Assembly: GCA_040752855.1 (NCBI GenBank)
Contig: JBFMHP010000014.1
Coordinates: forward strand, 1-53,009
Reading direction: 5' to 3'
Length of the DNA stretch: 53,009 nt
From: JBFMHP01 sp040752855
Lineage (GTDB): Bacteria > Pseudomonadota > Gammaproteobacteria > RBG-16-57-12
A program made the translations under genes and the position numbers. Positions 43,081 through 52,577 of this stretch are shown here, in pieces (position 1 is the stretch's first letter; the number at the start of each line of letters is the position of its first letter). The notes under the pieces were generated by a model that did not search any database, had not been told where the DNA came from, and saw only the letters and a program-made list of their open reading frames with translations.

Positions 43081-44927
43081 GGCTGTGCCCTCTTGCTCAT
43101 GTAAACGTCCATCACCATGCGCGCCACCGGCGCCGCCACCGAGCCGCCGTGGCCGCCGTTTTCGACGATGACCGCCACGGCGATCTCCGGGGCCTCCACC
43201 GGGGCGAAGGCCACGAACAGCGCGTGGTCCAGCAGGCGCTTGTCGAGCTTGTCTTCCTCGTATTTTTCGTCCTGCCCGAGACTGAAGACCTGCGCGGTGC
43301 CGGTCTTGCCGCCGATGGTGTAGCTGAGCCCCTGGGTGATGCGGTGCGCCGTGCCGCTGGGGGTGGAGACGACCTGATGCATCGCCTCGAGCACGGCGTC
43401 CCAGTTGGCTTGGTGCTTGATCGGGATGCGCTGGGCCTCGCGTCTGGGGAAGGGTGTTTGCGTCCCCGTGAGCGGGTCTTCCATGTGGTCGACGATCTGC
43501 GGATACATCCGCACCCTGCCGCCGGCGAGTGCGGCGGTGGCCACCGCAAGCTGCAGCGGGGTGGTCAGGGTATAGCCCTGGCCGATGCTGGAGATGACGG
43601 TTTCCCCCTGATACCACGGCTGATTCATGGCCTTGCGCTTCCAGGCGGTGGAAGGCAGCAGGCCGGCCGTCTCGCCGATGATGTCGATCCCGGTGAGGCT
43701 GCCGAGGCCGAATTGGCTGAGGAAGCTGTGCATCTGATCGATGCTCATGTCGCGGGCGAGGGTGTAGAAGTACACGTCGCAGGATTCAACGATCGCCTTG
43801 GTCATGTCGGTGCGGCCGTGCCCGTGCTTTTTCCAGTCGCGGTAGCGGCGGCCTTCTTTGCCCAGGGTGTAATAGCCGATGCAATTGAGGTCGTCGTGCG
43901 GGGTGCGGAGCCCCAGCTCCAGGGCCGCGAGCGCCATGAACGGCTTGATGGTCGAGCCGGGCGGGTAGCGGCCTTGCAGGACGCGGTTGAACAGCGGGCG
44001 GTCGGGGGAGTTGGCCAGCGCGTCGTAGCGCGCGGCGTCGATGCCGGTGACGAAGAGGTTCGGATCGTATTCCGGCGCGCTGACCAGGGCCAGCACCTGG
44101 CCGGTGCGCGTGTTGATGGCCACCACGGCCCCGCGCTCCTCGCCCAGGGCGACCCGGCCGGCGACCTGCATATCGGCGTCGATGCTCAGATATAGGTTTT
44201 TGCCGGGGGTGGGCGGGGTGCGGTCGAGCACCCGCAGCGGGCGGCCGCGCGAGTTGGTCTCCACCTGTTTGAAGCCGACCACGCCGCGCAACAGGTCTTC
44301 GTAGGATTTCTCCACGCCGCGCTTGCCGATGAATTCGGCGCCGGCGTAGCTGGCCTCGTCGATGTCCTTGAGGTCGTCCTCGCTGATGCGCCCGACATAG
44401 CCTAAGGCGTGCGCGGCCAGCTCGCCCAGCGGATAGCTGCGCAGCAGCCGCGCCTCGACCTCGACGCCCTGCAATCGATACCGGTTCAGCGCCAGCGAGG
44501 CGACCTCTTCCTCGTTCAAGCGATGGCGCAGCGGGATGGCGTTGAAGCGGCGGCTGCGCGCCAGCGTCTTCTGGAAGCGGTCGAGGTCGGCGTCGGTGAC
44601 GTTTACCAGGGTGCTCAACTCCTGCAGGGTCGCTCGCAGGTCATCGACCTGCTCGGGCACGATCACCAGGCTGAAGGAGGGGTAGTTGTCCGCCAGGAGC
44701 CGGCCCTCGCGGTCGTAGATCAGCCCGCGCGGGGCCACCTCGGGCAGCACGCGCACGCGGTTCTGCTCCGAGAGGGTCTTGTAGTGCTCGTGGCTGAAGA
44801 TCTCCAGATAGGCCAGGCGCGCCAGCAGCCCGAGCACCATCAGCACCAGGAAGATCAGGCCCAGGGTGACTCGGGAAGTGAACAGCCTCAGTTCGCGTTC
44901 ATGGTCTTTGATGGGGGCGCGGCGCAC
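43077..44927 (-). CDS. mrdA: Penicillin-binding protein 2 (class B transpeptidase)
   Basis: A 616-residue bitopic protein: one TM helix (about residues 19-42), a pedestal domain (VRVLPEVAPRGLIYDREGRLLADNYPSFSLVIVP), then the transpeptidase domain with PGSTIKPF (SxxK), SCD and KTGTAQ motifs and the zinc-site-like CIGYYTLGKEGRRYRDWKKHGHGR region. It crosslinks wall made by RodA during elongation. The start codon is GTG (44927), 15 bases after the mreD stop, with only a weak ribosome-binding site, so coupling to mreD is likely. Confidence 0.96.
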   Translation of the reverse strand: MRRAPIKDHERELRLFTSRVTLGLIFLVLMVLGLLARLAYLEIFSHEHYKTLSEQNRVRVLPEVAPRGLIYDREGRLLADNYPSFSLVIVPEQVDDLRATLQELSTLVNVTDADLDRFQKTLARSRRFNAIPLRHRLNEEEVASLALNRYRLQGVEVEARLLRSYPLGELAAHALGYVGRISEDDLKDIDEASYAGAEFIGKRGVEKSYEDLLRGVVGFKQVETNSRGRPLRVLDRTPPTPGKNLYLSIDADMQVAGRVALGEERGAVVAINTRTGQVLALVSAPEYDPNLFVTGIDAARYDALANSPDRPLFNRVLQGRYPPGSTIKPFMALAALELGLRTPHDDLNCIGYYTLGKEGRRYRDWKKHGHGRTDMTKAIVESCDVYFYTLARDMSIDQMHSFLSQFGLGSLTGIDIIGETAGLLPSTAWKRKAMNQPWYQGETVISSIGQGYTLTTPLQLAVATAALAGGRVRMYPQIVDHMEDPLTGTQTPFPRREAQRIPIKHQANWDAVLEAMHQVVSTPSGTAHRITQGLSYTIGGKTGTAQVFSLGQDEKYEEDKLDKRLLDHALFVAFAPVEAPEIAVAVIVENGGHGGSVAAPVARMVMDVYMSKRAQP

Positions 44928-44942
44928 GTATCTTCGACTCGA

Positions 44943-45431
44943 CTACTTGACCTGGAACGCGCGGCGCAGATGGCGCAGGAAATAATAGATGATCGGCCAG
45001 GCCAGCATGCTGCTCAGCGCCGGCAGCCATGTCAGCCAGCCGCCCGAGGGCTGGCCGACCGCGCCGCGGATCCACAGGGCGACCATCTGGCCCAGCAGCA
45101 CCAGCATCAGCACGCTGGCCGCCTGCTGCCAGACCGGGAACAGGCGGATGCGCCGGTGCAGCCGCACGGTGAGAAAGGCGATGATCGTCAGCGCCAAGGC
45201 GTGCTGTCCGAGTACGGCGCCGCGGGCCACATCCAGCAGCAGCCCCATCAGCCAGCCCAGGGTGATGCCGATGCGCTCGGGCAGCGCCAGGCACCAGTAG
45301 ATCAGACACAAGGCGACCCACTCCGGGCGCACGAGTTCCAGCGCATAGGGCAGCGGCATCATGGTGAGCACCAGCGCCAGCACGAAGGTGAGCACGATGA
45401 CCCAGGAATTGCGCGCGCTGCCCGGCGTCAC
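44943..45431 (-). CDS. mreD: Rod shape-determining protein MreD
   Basis: A 162-residue inner-membrane protein with five or so TM helices (VIVLTFVLALVLTMMPLP; RIGITLGWLMGLLLDVARGAVLGQHALALTIIAFLTVRL; AASVLMLVLLGQMVALWI). The GLLLDVxxGxxLGxHAL block is diagnostic of MreD. It begins at GTG (45431), whose GTGA overlaps the mreC stop. It links MreC and PBP2/RodA in the elongasome. Confidence 0.93.
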   Translation of the reverse strand: MTPGSARNSWVIVLTFVLALVLTMMPLPYALELVRPEWVALCLIYWCLALPERIGITLGWLMGLLLDVARGAVLGQHALALTIIAFLTVRLHRRIRLFPVWQQAASVLMLVLLGQMVALWIRGAVGQPSGGWLTWLPALSSMLAWPIIYYFLRHLRRAFQVK

Positions 45432-46267
45432 GGCGCGGACTCCGGTGCCGGCGTGGGGGCGGGTGGGGGGGTGGGCGAGGGTTCATCGCGCCAGACCACC
45501 AGTACCATCTGCAGCTGATCGAGTCTGGCCACCGGCGCGGCGCTGATCTTGGCGTAGGGCTGGGACGGATCGGTCTCGATCTTGGTGATCTGCGCCACCG
45601 GGTAGCCCGGCGGGAACCGGCCGCCGAGGCCGGAGGTCACCAGCAGGTCGCCCTGTTCGATGTCTGCGCTGTTGGGGATGTGCGGGAGTTCCAGGCCGTC
45701 GCCGATGGCGCCCGTGCCCATGGCGATGGCGCGCATCCCGGTGCGATTGATCCGTACCGGCGTGGCGTGGGTGGGGTCCGTGATCATGAGCGCGCGGCTG
45801 GAATACGCGCCGACCTCGACCACCTGGCCGATGACGCCGTAGGCGTCGATCAGCGATTGGCCGACGCGCACCCCGTCGGTGCTGCCTTTATTGATGACGA
45901 TCTGGCGCGAGAAGGGGTCGAGGTCGACGGAGAGCAGCTCGCTGATCAAGACATGTTCGCCGACCTTGTGGGTGGACTGCAACAGCTCGCGCAGGCGCAG
46001 GTTCTCGCTTTCCATGGCGAAGAACTTCTGCTGCTGCGATTTGAGCAGCAGGTTTTCGGTGCGCAGGCTCTGGTTTTGCGTGAGCAGGGTCTCGCGGCTG
46101 CTAAAGCCCTCGTTGAGCGACTCCATCACGTCCGAGGGGGCGTCGACCAGGGATTGCAGCGGGTAGAGCAGCACGCTGATGCCATGGCGGATCTCGCCGA
46201 GATAACCGAAGCGGTGATCGGCGAAGATCAGCCCGAGCGACGCCAGCACCAGTAGCACCAGTCGCAA
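45428..46267 (-). CDS. mreC: Rod shape-determining protein MreC (start uncertain)
   Basis: The product is a bitopic periplasmic scaffold: TM helix (LVLLVLASLGLIFADHR), coiled coil (about residues 55-95: RETLLTQNQSLRTENLLLKSQQQKFFAMESENLRLREL), two beta-barrel domains (DPFSRQIVINKGSTDGVRVGQSLIDAYGVIGQVVEVG; DIEQGDLLVTSGLGGRFPPGYPVAQI), and a Pro/Ala-rich tail (PSPTPPPAPTPAPESAP). The only conventional start is a TTG (46267) with no ribosome-binding site. It falls after the conserved cytoplasmic leader, which would read INKTIFTAGPSYTLR. An ATC at 46304-46306 has GGAG seven bases upstream and is the more natural N-terminus. No ATG/GTG/TTG exists between there and the in-frame TGA upstream. Coordinates use the TTG. 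Confidence 0.88.
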   Translation of the reverse strand: MRLVLLVLASLGLIFADHRFGYLGEIRHGISVLLYPLQSLVDAPSDVMESLNEGFSSRETLLTQNQSLRTENLLLKSQQQKFFAMESENLRLRELLQSTHKVGEHVLISELLSVDLDPFSRQIVINKGSTDGVRVGQSLIDAYGVIGQVVEVGAYSSRALMITDPTHATPVRINRTGMRAIAMGTGAIGDGLELPHIPNSADIEQGDLLVTSGLGGRFPPGYPVAQITKIETDPSQPYAKISAAPVARLDQLQMVLVVWRDEPSPTPPPAPTPAPESAP

Positions 46268-46343
46268 GGTATAGGAGGGGCCGGCGGTGAAGATTGTCTT
46301 GTTGATGGTGATGCTCCGTGGAGAAGGTCAGAGTGGCGCGGCG

Positions 46344-46374
46344 AAAAATGACGATGGCGCCTACGCGCCATCGT
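46344..46374 (-). terminator. Intrinsic terminator or attenuator between mreB and mreC
   Basis: Immediately after the mreB stop (46377) the minus strand folds into a perfect 10-bp stem: ACGATGGCGC and GCGCCATCGT (46374-46365 with 46360-46351) around a 4-base loop. A run of five T (46348-46344) follows after CA. It would end or attenuate transcription after mreB and so reduce mreCD and downstream expression, which fits the higher MreB demand known in rods. Confidence 0.7.
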
Positions 46375-46376
46375 GG

Positions 46377-47429
46377 TCATTCATGGGAGAGTACGTTCCA
46401 CCCTCGCTCATCCATCAGCTCCAGCGCCCGGCCGCCGCCGCGCGCCACGCAGGTCAGCGGGTCCTCCGCCACGATCACCGGCAGGCCGGTCTCTTCGGCG
46501 AGCAGGCGGTCGATGTCGCGCAGCAGCGCGCCGCCGCCGGTCAGCACCATGCCGCGCTCGGCCACGTCCGAACCCAACTCGGGCGGGGTTTGTTCCAGCG
46601 CCGTTTTCACCGCAGTAACGATGCCGGCCAGCGGCTCTTGCAGCGCCTCGAGGATCTCGTTGCTGTTCAGGGTGAAGCTGCGCGGTATGCCCTCGGCCAG
46701 GTTGCGGCCGCGCACCTCGATCTCGCGCAGCTCGGCGCCGGGATAGGCGGAGCCGATTTCATGCTTGACGCGCTCGGCGGTGGTCTCGCCGATCAGGGTA
46801 CCGTAGTTGCGGCGCACGTAATTGATGATGGCCTCATCGAAGCGGTCGCCGCCGATGCGCACCGAAGACGAATATACGATGCCGGAGAGCGAGATCACCG
46901 CCACCTCGGTGGTGCCGCCGCCGATGTCGACCACCATGCAGCCGCGCGCCTCGTTCACCGGCATGCCGGCGCCGATCGCCGCGGCCATCGGCTCTTCGAT
47001 CAGATAGACCTCGCGCGCGCCCGCGCCCATGGCCGATTCCTTGATCGCGCGCCGCTCGACCTGGGTGGAGCCGCAGGGCACGCAGATCAGCACGCGCGGG
47101 CTGGGACGGAACAGACGGAAGCGGTCGTCGTGCACCTTGTGGATGAAGTGCTGGAGCATCTTCTCGGTGACGGTGAAGTCGGCGATCACGCCGTCCTTCA
47201 GCGGTCGAATGGCCACGATGTTGCCCGGGGTGCGTCCCAGCATGCGCTTGGCCTCGATGCCGACGGCCTCCACGCTCTTGGGGCCGCCCGCGCCGCGATC
47301 CTGGCGGATGGCGACCACGGAAGGTTCGTTTAACACAATGCCCTGGCCCTTCACATAGATCAGCGTGTTCGCGGTGCCAAGGTCGATGGAGAGGTCGTTG
47401 GAGAAAAAGCCTCGAAATGAGCCAAACAT
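46377..47429 (-). CDS. mreB: Actin-like rod shape-determining protein MreB
   Basis: A 350-residue actin-fold ATPase: IDLGTANTLIYVKGQGIVLNEPSVVAI (phosphate 1), VVDIGGGTTEVAVISLSGIV (phosphate 2), VLTGGGALLRDID (adenosine), and the N-terminal MFGSFRGFFSNDL amphipathic membrane-binding helix. It forms filaments at the inner membrane that position the RodA-PBP2 machine encoded downstream. The gene is divergent from gatC. A promoter candidate lies at 47487-47515. Confidence 0.97.
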   Translation of the reverse strand: MFGSFRGFFSNDLSIDLGTANTLIYVKGQGIVLNEPSVVAIRQDRGAGGPKSVEAVGIEAKRMLGRTPGNIVAIRPLKDGVIADFTVTEKMLQHFIHKVHDDRFRLFRPSPRVLICVPCGSTQVERRAIKESAMGAGAREVYLIEEPMAAAIGAGMPVNEARGCMVVDIGGGTTEVAVISLSGIVYSSSVRIGGDRFDEAIINYVRRNYGTLIGETTAERVKHEIGSAYPGAELREIEVRGRNLAEGIPRSFTLNSNEILEALQEPLAGIVTAVKTALEQTPPELGSDVAERGMVLTGGGALLRDIDRLLAEETGLPVIVAEDPLTCVARGGGRALELMDERGWNVLSHE

Positions 47430-47486
47430 AGTCGTAATGAATTCTTCTAAAAGTGAGAAATAAGAGGTGGGTTACAAAATCCGCCT

Positions 47487-47515
47487 ACTTTATCAATGCG
47501 CAGGGCTTTGGGCAA
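47487..47515 (-). promoter_or_regulatory. Candidate mreB promoter
   Basis: On the minus strand TTGCCC (47515-47510), a 17-bp spacer and TAAAGT (47492-47487) resemble a sigma-70 promoter placed 58 bases before the mreB start. Both hexamers are imperfect. No equally good candidate was seen for the divergent gatC gene; TATGAT (47525-47530) is a possible -10 there. Confidence 0.35.
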
Positions 47516-47566
47516 GCTGGCAACTATGATAACGTTAGCGTTTTTTATTGCACGGCGGAGCATACC

Positions 47567-47854
47567 ATGTCATTAGACAAAACGGATGTGGAGAAGATCG
47601 CACATTTGGCGCGCCTGGCGATCGATGAAGGCGATGTCGCCCGCTACGCGCAGAACCTCTCCTCGATCCTGGCGCTGGTGGAGCAGATGAGCGCCATCGA
47701 CACCACCGGCATCGAGCCCATGGCCCACCCCCTGGATGTGGCCCAGCGCCTGCGCGCCGACGAGGTCACCGAGACGGATCAGCGCGAGCAGTTCCAGCGC
47801 ATCGCGCCCCTGGTCGAAGACGGCCTGTACCTGGTGCCCAAGGTCATCGAGTGA
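47567..47854 (+). CDS. gatC: Asp/Glu-tRNA amidotransferase subunit C
   Basis: A 95-residue protein: MSLDKTDVEKIAHLARLAIDEGDVARYAQNLSSILALVEQM, then DTTGIEPMAHPLDVAQRLRADEVTETDQREQFQ, the standard GatC pattern. It wraps and stabilises the GatA-GatB interface. The ATG at 47567 has GGAG six bases upstream; the upstream open frame was rejected. It is the first gene of gatCAB, divergent from mreB. Confidence 0.95.
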   Translation: MSLDKTDVEKIAHLARLAIDEGDVARYAQNLSSILALVEQMSAIDTTGIEPMAHPLDVAQRLRADEVTETDQREQFQRIAPLVEDGLYLVPKVIE

Positions 47855-47890
47855 CCGGCGCCGTTTTGAATTCAGCTTGGAACGATACAC

Positions 47891-49342
47891 ATGCATAACA
47901 AGACCCTAGCCGAACTGGCCGATGGCTTGAAAAAGAAGGCCTACTCCAGCCAGGAGCTGACCGAACACTTCCTCGCGCGCATCCGAACCCACGACGGCGC
48001 GCTGAACAGCTTCATCACCGTCACCGAGGAGCTGGCGCTCGAACAGGCACGGGCGGCCGATGCGCGTCTCACTAAGGGCGCGGGCGGGCCGCTGACCGGC
48101 ATCCCGCTGGCGCAAAAAGACATCTTCTGCACCAAGGGCGTGAAGACCACCTGCGGTTCGAAGATGCTCGACAACTTCATCGCACCCTATGACGCCACCG
48201 TCATTGAAAAATGCCACGCCGCCGGCGCGGTGATGCTGGGCAAGACCAATATGGACGAGTTCGCCATGGGCTCGTCCAACGAGACGAGCTACTTCGGCCC
48301 GGTGAAAAATCCCTGGGACACGGCGACCGTCCCCGGCGGTTCCTCGGGCGGTTCGGCGGCGGCGGTGGCCGCGCGCCTTGCCCCGGCGGCCACCGGCACC
48401 GACACCGGCGGCTCGATTCGCCAACCGGCGGCTCTGTGCAACCTCACCGGCTTGAAGCCCACCTATGGCCTGGTCTCGCGCTACGGCATGATCGCGTTTG
48501 CCTCCAGCCTGGACCAGGCCGGCCCGATGACGCGCAGCGCCGAGGACGCGGCGATCATGCTGAATGTGATGGCCGGCTTCGACCCACGCGACTCCACCAG
48601 CTTAGAGCGCGCGGTGCCCGATTACACCGCCGACCTCAACCAGCCGCTTGCCGGGCTGAGAATCGGCCTGCCCAAGGAATTCTTCGGCGCGGGCTTGAAC
48701 GCTGGGATGGCCTCGGTCGTTGAGGCGGCGATCAAGGAATACGAAAAACTCGGCGCCACGGTGCGCGAGGTCAGTCTGCCCAATTCGCGGCTGTCCGTGG
48801 CGGCTTATTATGTGATCGCCCCGGCCGAGTGTTCCTCGAATCTCTCGCGCTTCGACGGCGTGCGCTTCGGCTACCGCTGCACCAATCCGCAGAATCTCGA
48901 GGATCTCTACAAACGCTCGCGCGGCGAAGGTTTTGGCGCCGAGGTCAAACGCCGCATCATGATCGGCACCTACGCGCTCTCCGCCGGTTTCTACGACGCC
49001 TATTACCGCAAGGCCCAGCAGGTGCGCCAGTTGATCTCGGAGGACTTCAAACAGGCCTTCCGCGAGGTGGACGTGATCATGGGACCGACCTCCCCCGAGG
49101 TCGCCTTCCGTTTCGGCGAGAAGAGCCAGGACCCGGTGAGCATGTATCTCTCCGACATCTACACCATCGCCGTGAATCTCGCCGGTCTGCCGGGGATGTC
49201 GGTGCCGTGCGGTTTCGTCAACGGCCTGCCCGCGGGCCTGCAGATCATCGGCGATTATTTCTCCGAGGCGCGCCTGCTCAACGTGGCGCACAAGTATCAG
49301 CAAGTGACCGATTGGCACAAACGCGCGCCGGAAGGCTATTGA
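47891..49342 (+). CDS. gatA: Asp/Glu-tRNA amidotransferase subunit A
   Basis: A 483-residue amidase-signature enzyme. The catalytic Lys lies in GIPLAQKDIF, the cis-Ser and nucleophile Ser in PGGSSGGSAAAVAARLAPAATGTDTGGSIRQPAALC, and TYGLVSRYGMIAFASSLDQAGPM follows. It frees ammonia from glutamine and channels it to GatB. Its presence implies that the organism makes Gln-tRNA and/or Asn-tRNA by transamidation. It follows gatC by 36 bp. The 185-bp gap to gatB contains a palindromic element. Confidence 0.96.
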   Translation: MHNKTLAELADGLKKKAYSSQELTEHFLARIRTHDGALNSFITVTEELALEQARAADARLTKGAGGPLTGIPLAQKDIFCTKGVKTTCGSKMLDNFIAPYDATVIEKCHAAGAVMLGKTNMDEFAMGSSNETSYFGPVKNPWDTATVPGGSSGGSAAAVAARLAPAATGTDTGGSIRQPAALCNLTGLKPTYGLVSRYGMIAFASSLDQAGPMTRSAEDAAIMLNVMAGFDPRDSTSLERAVPDYTADLNQPLAGLRIGLPKEFFGAGLNAGMASVVEAAIKEYEKLGATVREVSLPNSRLSVAAYYVIAPAECSSNLSRFDGVRFGYRCTNPQNLEDLYKRSRGEGFGAEVKRRIMIGTYALSAGFYDAYYRKAQQVRQLISEDFKQAFREVDVIMGPTSPEVAFRFGEKSQDPVSMYLSDIYTIAVNLAGLPGMSVPCGFVNGLPAGLQIIGDYFSEARLLNVAHKYQQVTDWHKRAPEGY

Positions 49343-49347
49343 TTAAA

Positions 49348-49484
49348 TGTAGGGTGGGTGAAGCGCACCGCGCGTAATCCACCAAATCGTCACCAAAGGT
49401 GACTCATTAAACCTTGACCGCCAACGATGTGGTGTCGCCTTCGGCGACAAATTGGTGGGTTACGCTACGCTAACCCACCCTACA
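49348..49484. repeat. Palindromic (MITE-like) element between gatA and gatB
   Basis: Terminal inverted repeats TGTAGGGTGGGT (49348-49359) and ACCCACCCTACA (49473-49484) are perfect over 12 bp. The similarity continues inward imperfectly to about 35-40 bp (GTAATCCACCAAAT on the left against ATTGGTGGGTTAC on the right). The core holds two small hairpins, CACC-AAA-GGTG and TGTCGCC-TTC-GGCGACA (49433-49449). It has no coding capacity. The layout matches short non-autonomous or REP-like elements common in proteobacterial intergenic spaces. Confidence 0.7.
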
Positions 49485-49526
49485 TGGGACCAGGCATGGC
49501 GGTAAACAAAACACGAGGTACACACG

Positions 49527-50963
<1,437 letters not shown>

Positions 50964-50964
50964 T

Positions 50965-51861
50965 ATGAGCACGATGCAGGACACCGAACGCGACACGCTG
51001 CGGCGTTTTCTCTTTGAGCACGCCCCGATCCGCGGCGAGGCTGTGCGCCTCGACGCCAGCTGGCGCGCCATCCTCGAACGCCACGACTATCCGCCCGTCG
51101 TGCGCGATGTGCTCGGCGAGATGATGGCCGCCTGCGCGCTGCTCTCCTCCACGCTCAAATTCCAGGGCACGCTCACCATGCAGATCCAGGGCAACGGCCC
51201 CGTCTCACTGATGGTGATGGAAGCGACCAGCGAACGCACCCTGCGCGGCATGGCCCAGTGGGATGAAACGCGCCTCGGCAGCGGCGGCGTGCGCGAGCTG
51301 CTCGGCGACGGCATCCTCGTGATCACCATCGATCCCGCGCAAGGCAAGGAGCGTTATCAGGGGGTGGTCGAGATCCGCGGCGAAAGCCTCGCTGCATCAC
51401 TGGAGCACTATCTCGCGCACTCCGAACAGCTCGACACACGCCTCTGGCTCGCCGCCGACGATCAAGTCGCCGCCGGCCTGCTATTGCAACGCCTGCCAGG
51501 CGAGATGAACGAAGAAGAACGCGAAACCTGGGAGCGCGCCGGCATCCTCGCGCATACCCTTACAGCGCAGGAACTGCGCGATCTCTCCGGCATGGAAGTC
51601 ATCCATCGCCTCTTCCACGAAGAGGATCTGCGCGTTTTTGATCCCGAACCCGTCGCCTTCCGCTGCTCCTGCTCACGCGAACGCGTCAGCGACATGCTGC
51701 GCCGCCTGGGCCGCGACGAAGTGCGCGATATCATCGAAGAGCAGGGCGCCATCTCAGTCACCTGCGAATTCTGCCTGCACCACTACCGCTTCGACCGCGT
51801 CGACGCCGAACAACTCTTCGCCGATTACATGCATACGGACACCGCGGGCAAGCCGCACTAA
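50965..51861 (+). CDS. hslO: Redox-regulated chaperone Hsp33
   Basis: A 298-residue protein with the Hsp33 fold (TLRRFLFEHAPIRGEAVRLDASWRAILERHDYPP; GNGPVSLMVMEA; GVVEIRGESLAASLEHYLAHSEQLDTRLWLA). The C-terminal zinc-binding redox switch is CSC (in FRCSCSRERV) followed by CEFC (in VTCEFCLHHYRF). Oxidation releases zinc and turns it into a holdase for unfolding proteins. It follows gatB by one base and is probably co-transcribed. A hairpin (CCCCTC/GAGGGG, 51889-51905) lies shortly after the stop but lacks a T run. Confidence 0.95.
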   Translation: MSTMQDTERDTLRRFLFEHAPIRGEAVRLDASWRAILERHDYPPVVRDVLGEMMAACALLSSTLKFQGTLTMQIQGNGPVSLMVMEATSERTLRGMAQWDETRLGSGGVRELLGDGILVITIDPAQGKERYQGVVEIRGESLAASLEHYLAHSEQLDTRLWLAADDQVAAGLLLQRLPGEMNEEERETWERAGILAHTLTAQELRDLSGMEVIHRLFHEEDLRVFDPEPVAFRCSCSRERVSDMLRRLGRDEVRDIIEEQGAISVTCEFCLHHYRFDRVDAEQLFADYMHTDTAGKPH

Positions 51862-51939
51862 CAGCTCACTTGATGTGCAACCCGGACTCCCCTCAGGGTG
51901 AGGGGATAAAGGATTTGCTAGGGATTAAGGGGCTAACAA

Positions 51940-52031
51940 GTAGGATGCGGTGAACGCAGTGAACCGCATGGTTCGGGTTCTTGTAACTAGGTGTTCGCAA
52001 TCGATGCGGTTCGTTCCTCACCGCATCCTAC
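51940..52031. repeat. 92-bp palindromic repeat, copy 1
   Basis: It starts GTAGGATGCGGTGA and ends with the exact complement TCACCGCATCCTAC (14-bp arms). A second nested inverted pair is GAACCGCAT (51961-51969) with ATGCGGTTC (52004-52012). The same 92-bp unit recurs 33 bp further on. It is an REP/MITE-like intergenic element without coding capacity and fills most of the 341-bp gap after hslO. Confidence 0.8.
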
Positions 52032-52064
52032 AAGCTGCACCTGGGGAAGGCTGGAATAAAGCGC

Positions 52065-52156
52065 GTAGGATGCGGTGAACGTAGTGAACCGCATCGTTCG
52101 GGTTCTTGTAACCAGGTGTTCACGATCGATGCGGTTCGTTCCTCGCCGCATCCTGC
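52065..52156. repeat. 92-bp palindromic repeat, copy 2
   Basis: A direct repeat of the unit at 51940-52031, identical in length and differing at about seven positions by eye. Several of the changes lie in the right arm, so the outer stem here has mismatches (TCGCCGCATCCTGC against TCACCGCATCCTAC). The tandem same-orientation arrangement suggests duplication or two insertions of one mobile family. Confidence 0.8.
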
Positions 52157-52202
52157 GAGCTCTACGGGCAGGGAAGGGCCCTGAATCGTTAACCGTCATG
52201 CA

Positions 52203-52577
52203 TTATTCTTGCACACGCAGATACTGGTTATTATTCAAATATAAATTATCACCATCCCAACCTTCATATGACTCTTTAATCTTGGGGTCAAACGATGCGT
52301 CTGGTGGATAAATTTTCATTGGGCCTCTATATGCCAAGTCGCCAGAAACATAATAAATTTCGGCGTAGTATAAATCATCGGTTGATTCTTCTAATGTTCT
52401 AACCGAAACAAAAACGCCCCCATCAACACCTCCAACCCAAAACGCTGTTTCCGGCACATTCGATGGTCTTTGAGGTTCGACAGGTGCTGGCGCTTCTTTT
52501 TCGCAACCACTGATAAGCAGTATAACCAACGCGAACAGATATATTATCAGTGATGACTTTCTACCCTTCGTGTTCAT
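52203..52577 (-). CDS. AT-rich lipoprotein, candidate immunity protein
   Basis: A 124-residue predicted lipoprotein (LIIYLFALVILLISGCEKEAPAP, lipobox ISGC), followed by a Pro-rich linker and a small acidic domain with many Tyr and Asp (DDLYYAEIYYVSGDLAYRGPMKIYPPDASFDPKIKESYEGWDGDNLYLNNNQY). It is strongly AT-rich compared with the genes before it. Its ATG follows the stop of the toxin-like remnant with no gap, the arrangement of polymorphic toxin and immunity genes. An immunity role is inferred from position and from periplasmic location. No family was recognised. Confidence 0.65.
   Translation of the reverse strand: MNTKGRKSSLIIYLFALVILLISGCEKEAPAPVEPQRPSNVPETAFWVGGVDGGVFVSVRTLEESTDDLYYAEIYYVSGDLAYRGPMKIYPPDASFDPKIKESYEGWDGDNLYLNNNQYLRVQE

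Noticed and set aside
40923..43617. Long in-frame N-terminal extensions of rlpA, mltB and rodA
   Set aside because: Each extension lies wholly inside the preceding gene of the operon; the chosen starts give proper signal sequences and 4-base overlaps.
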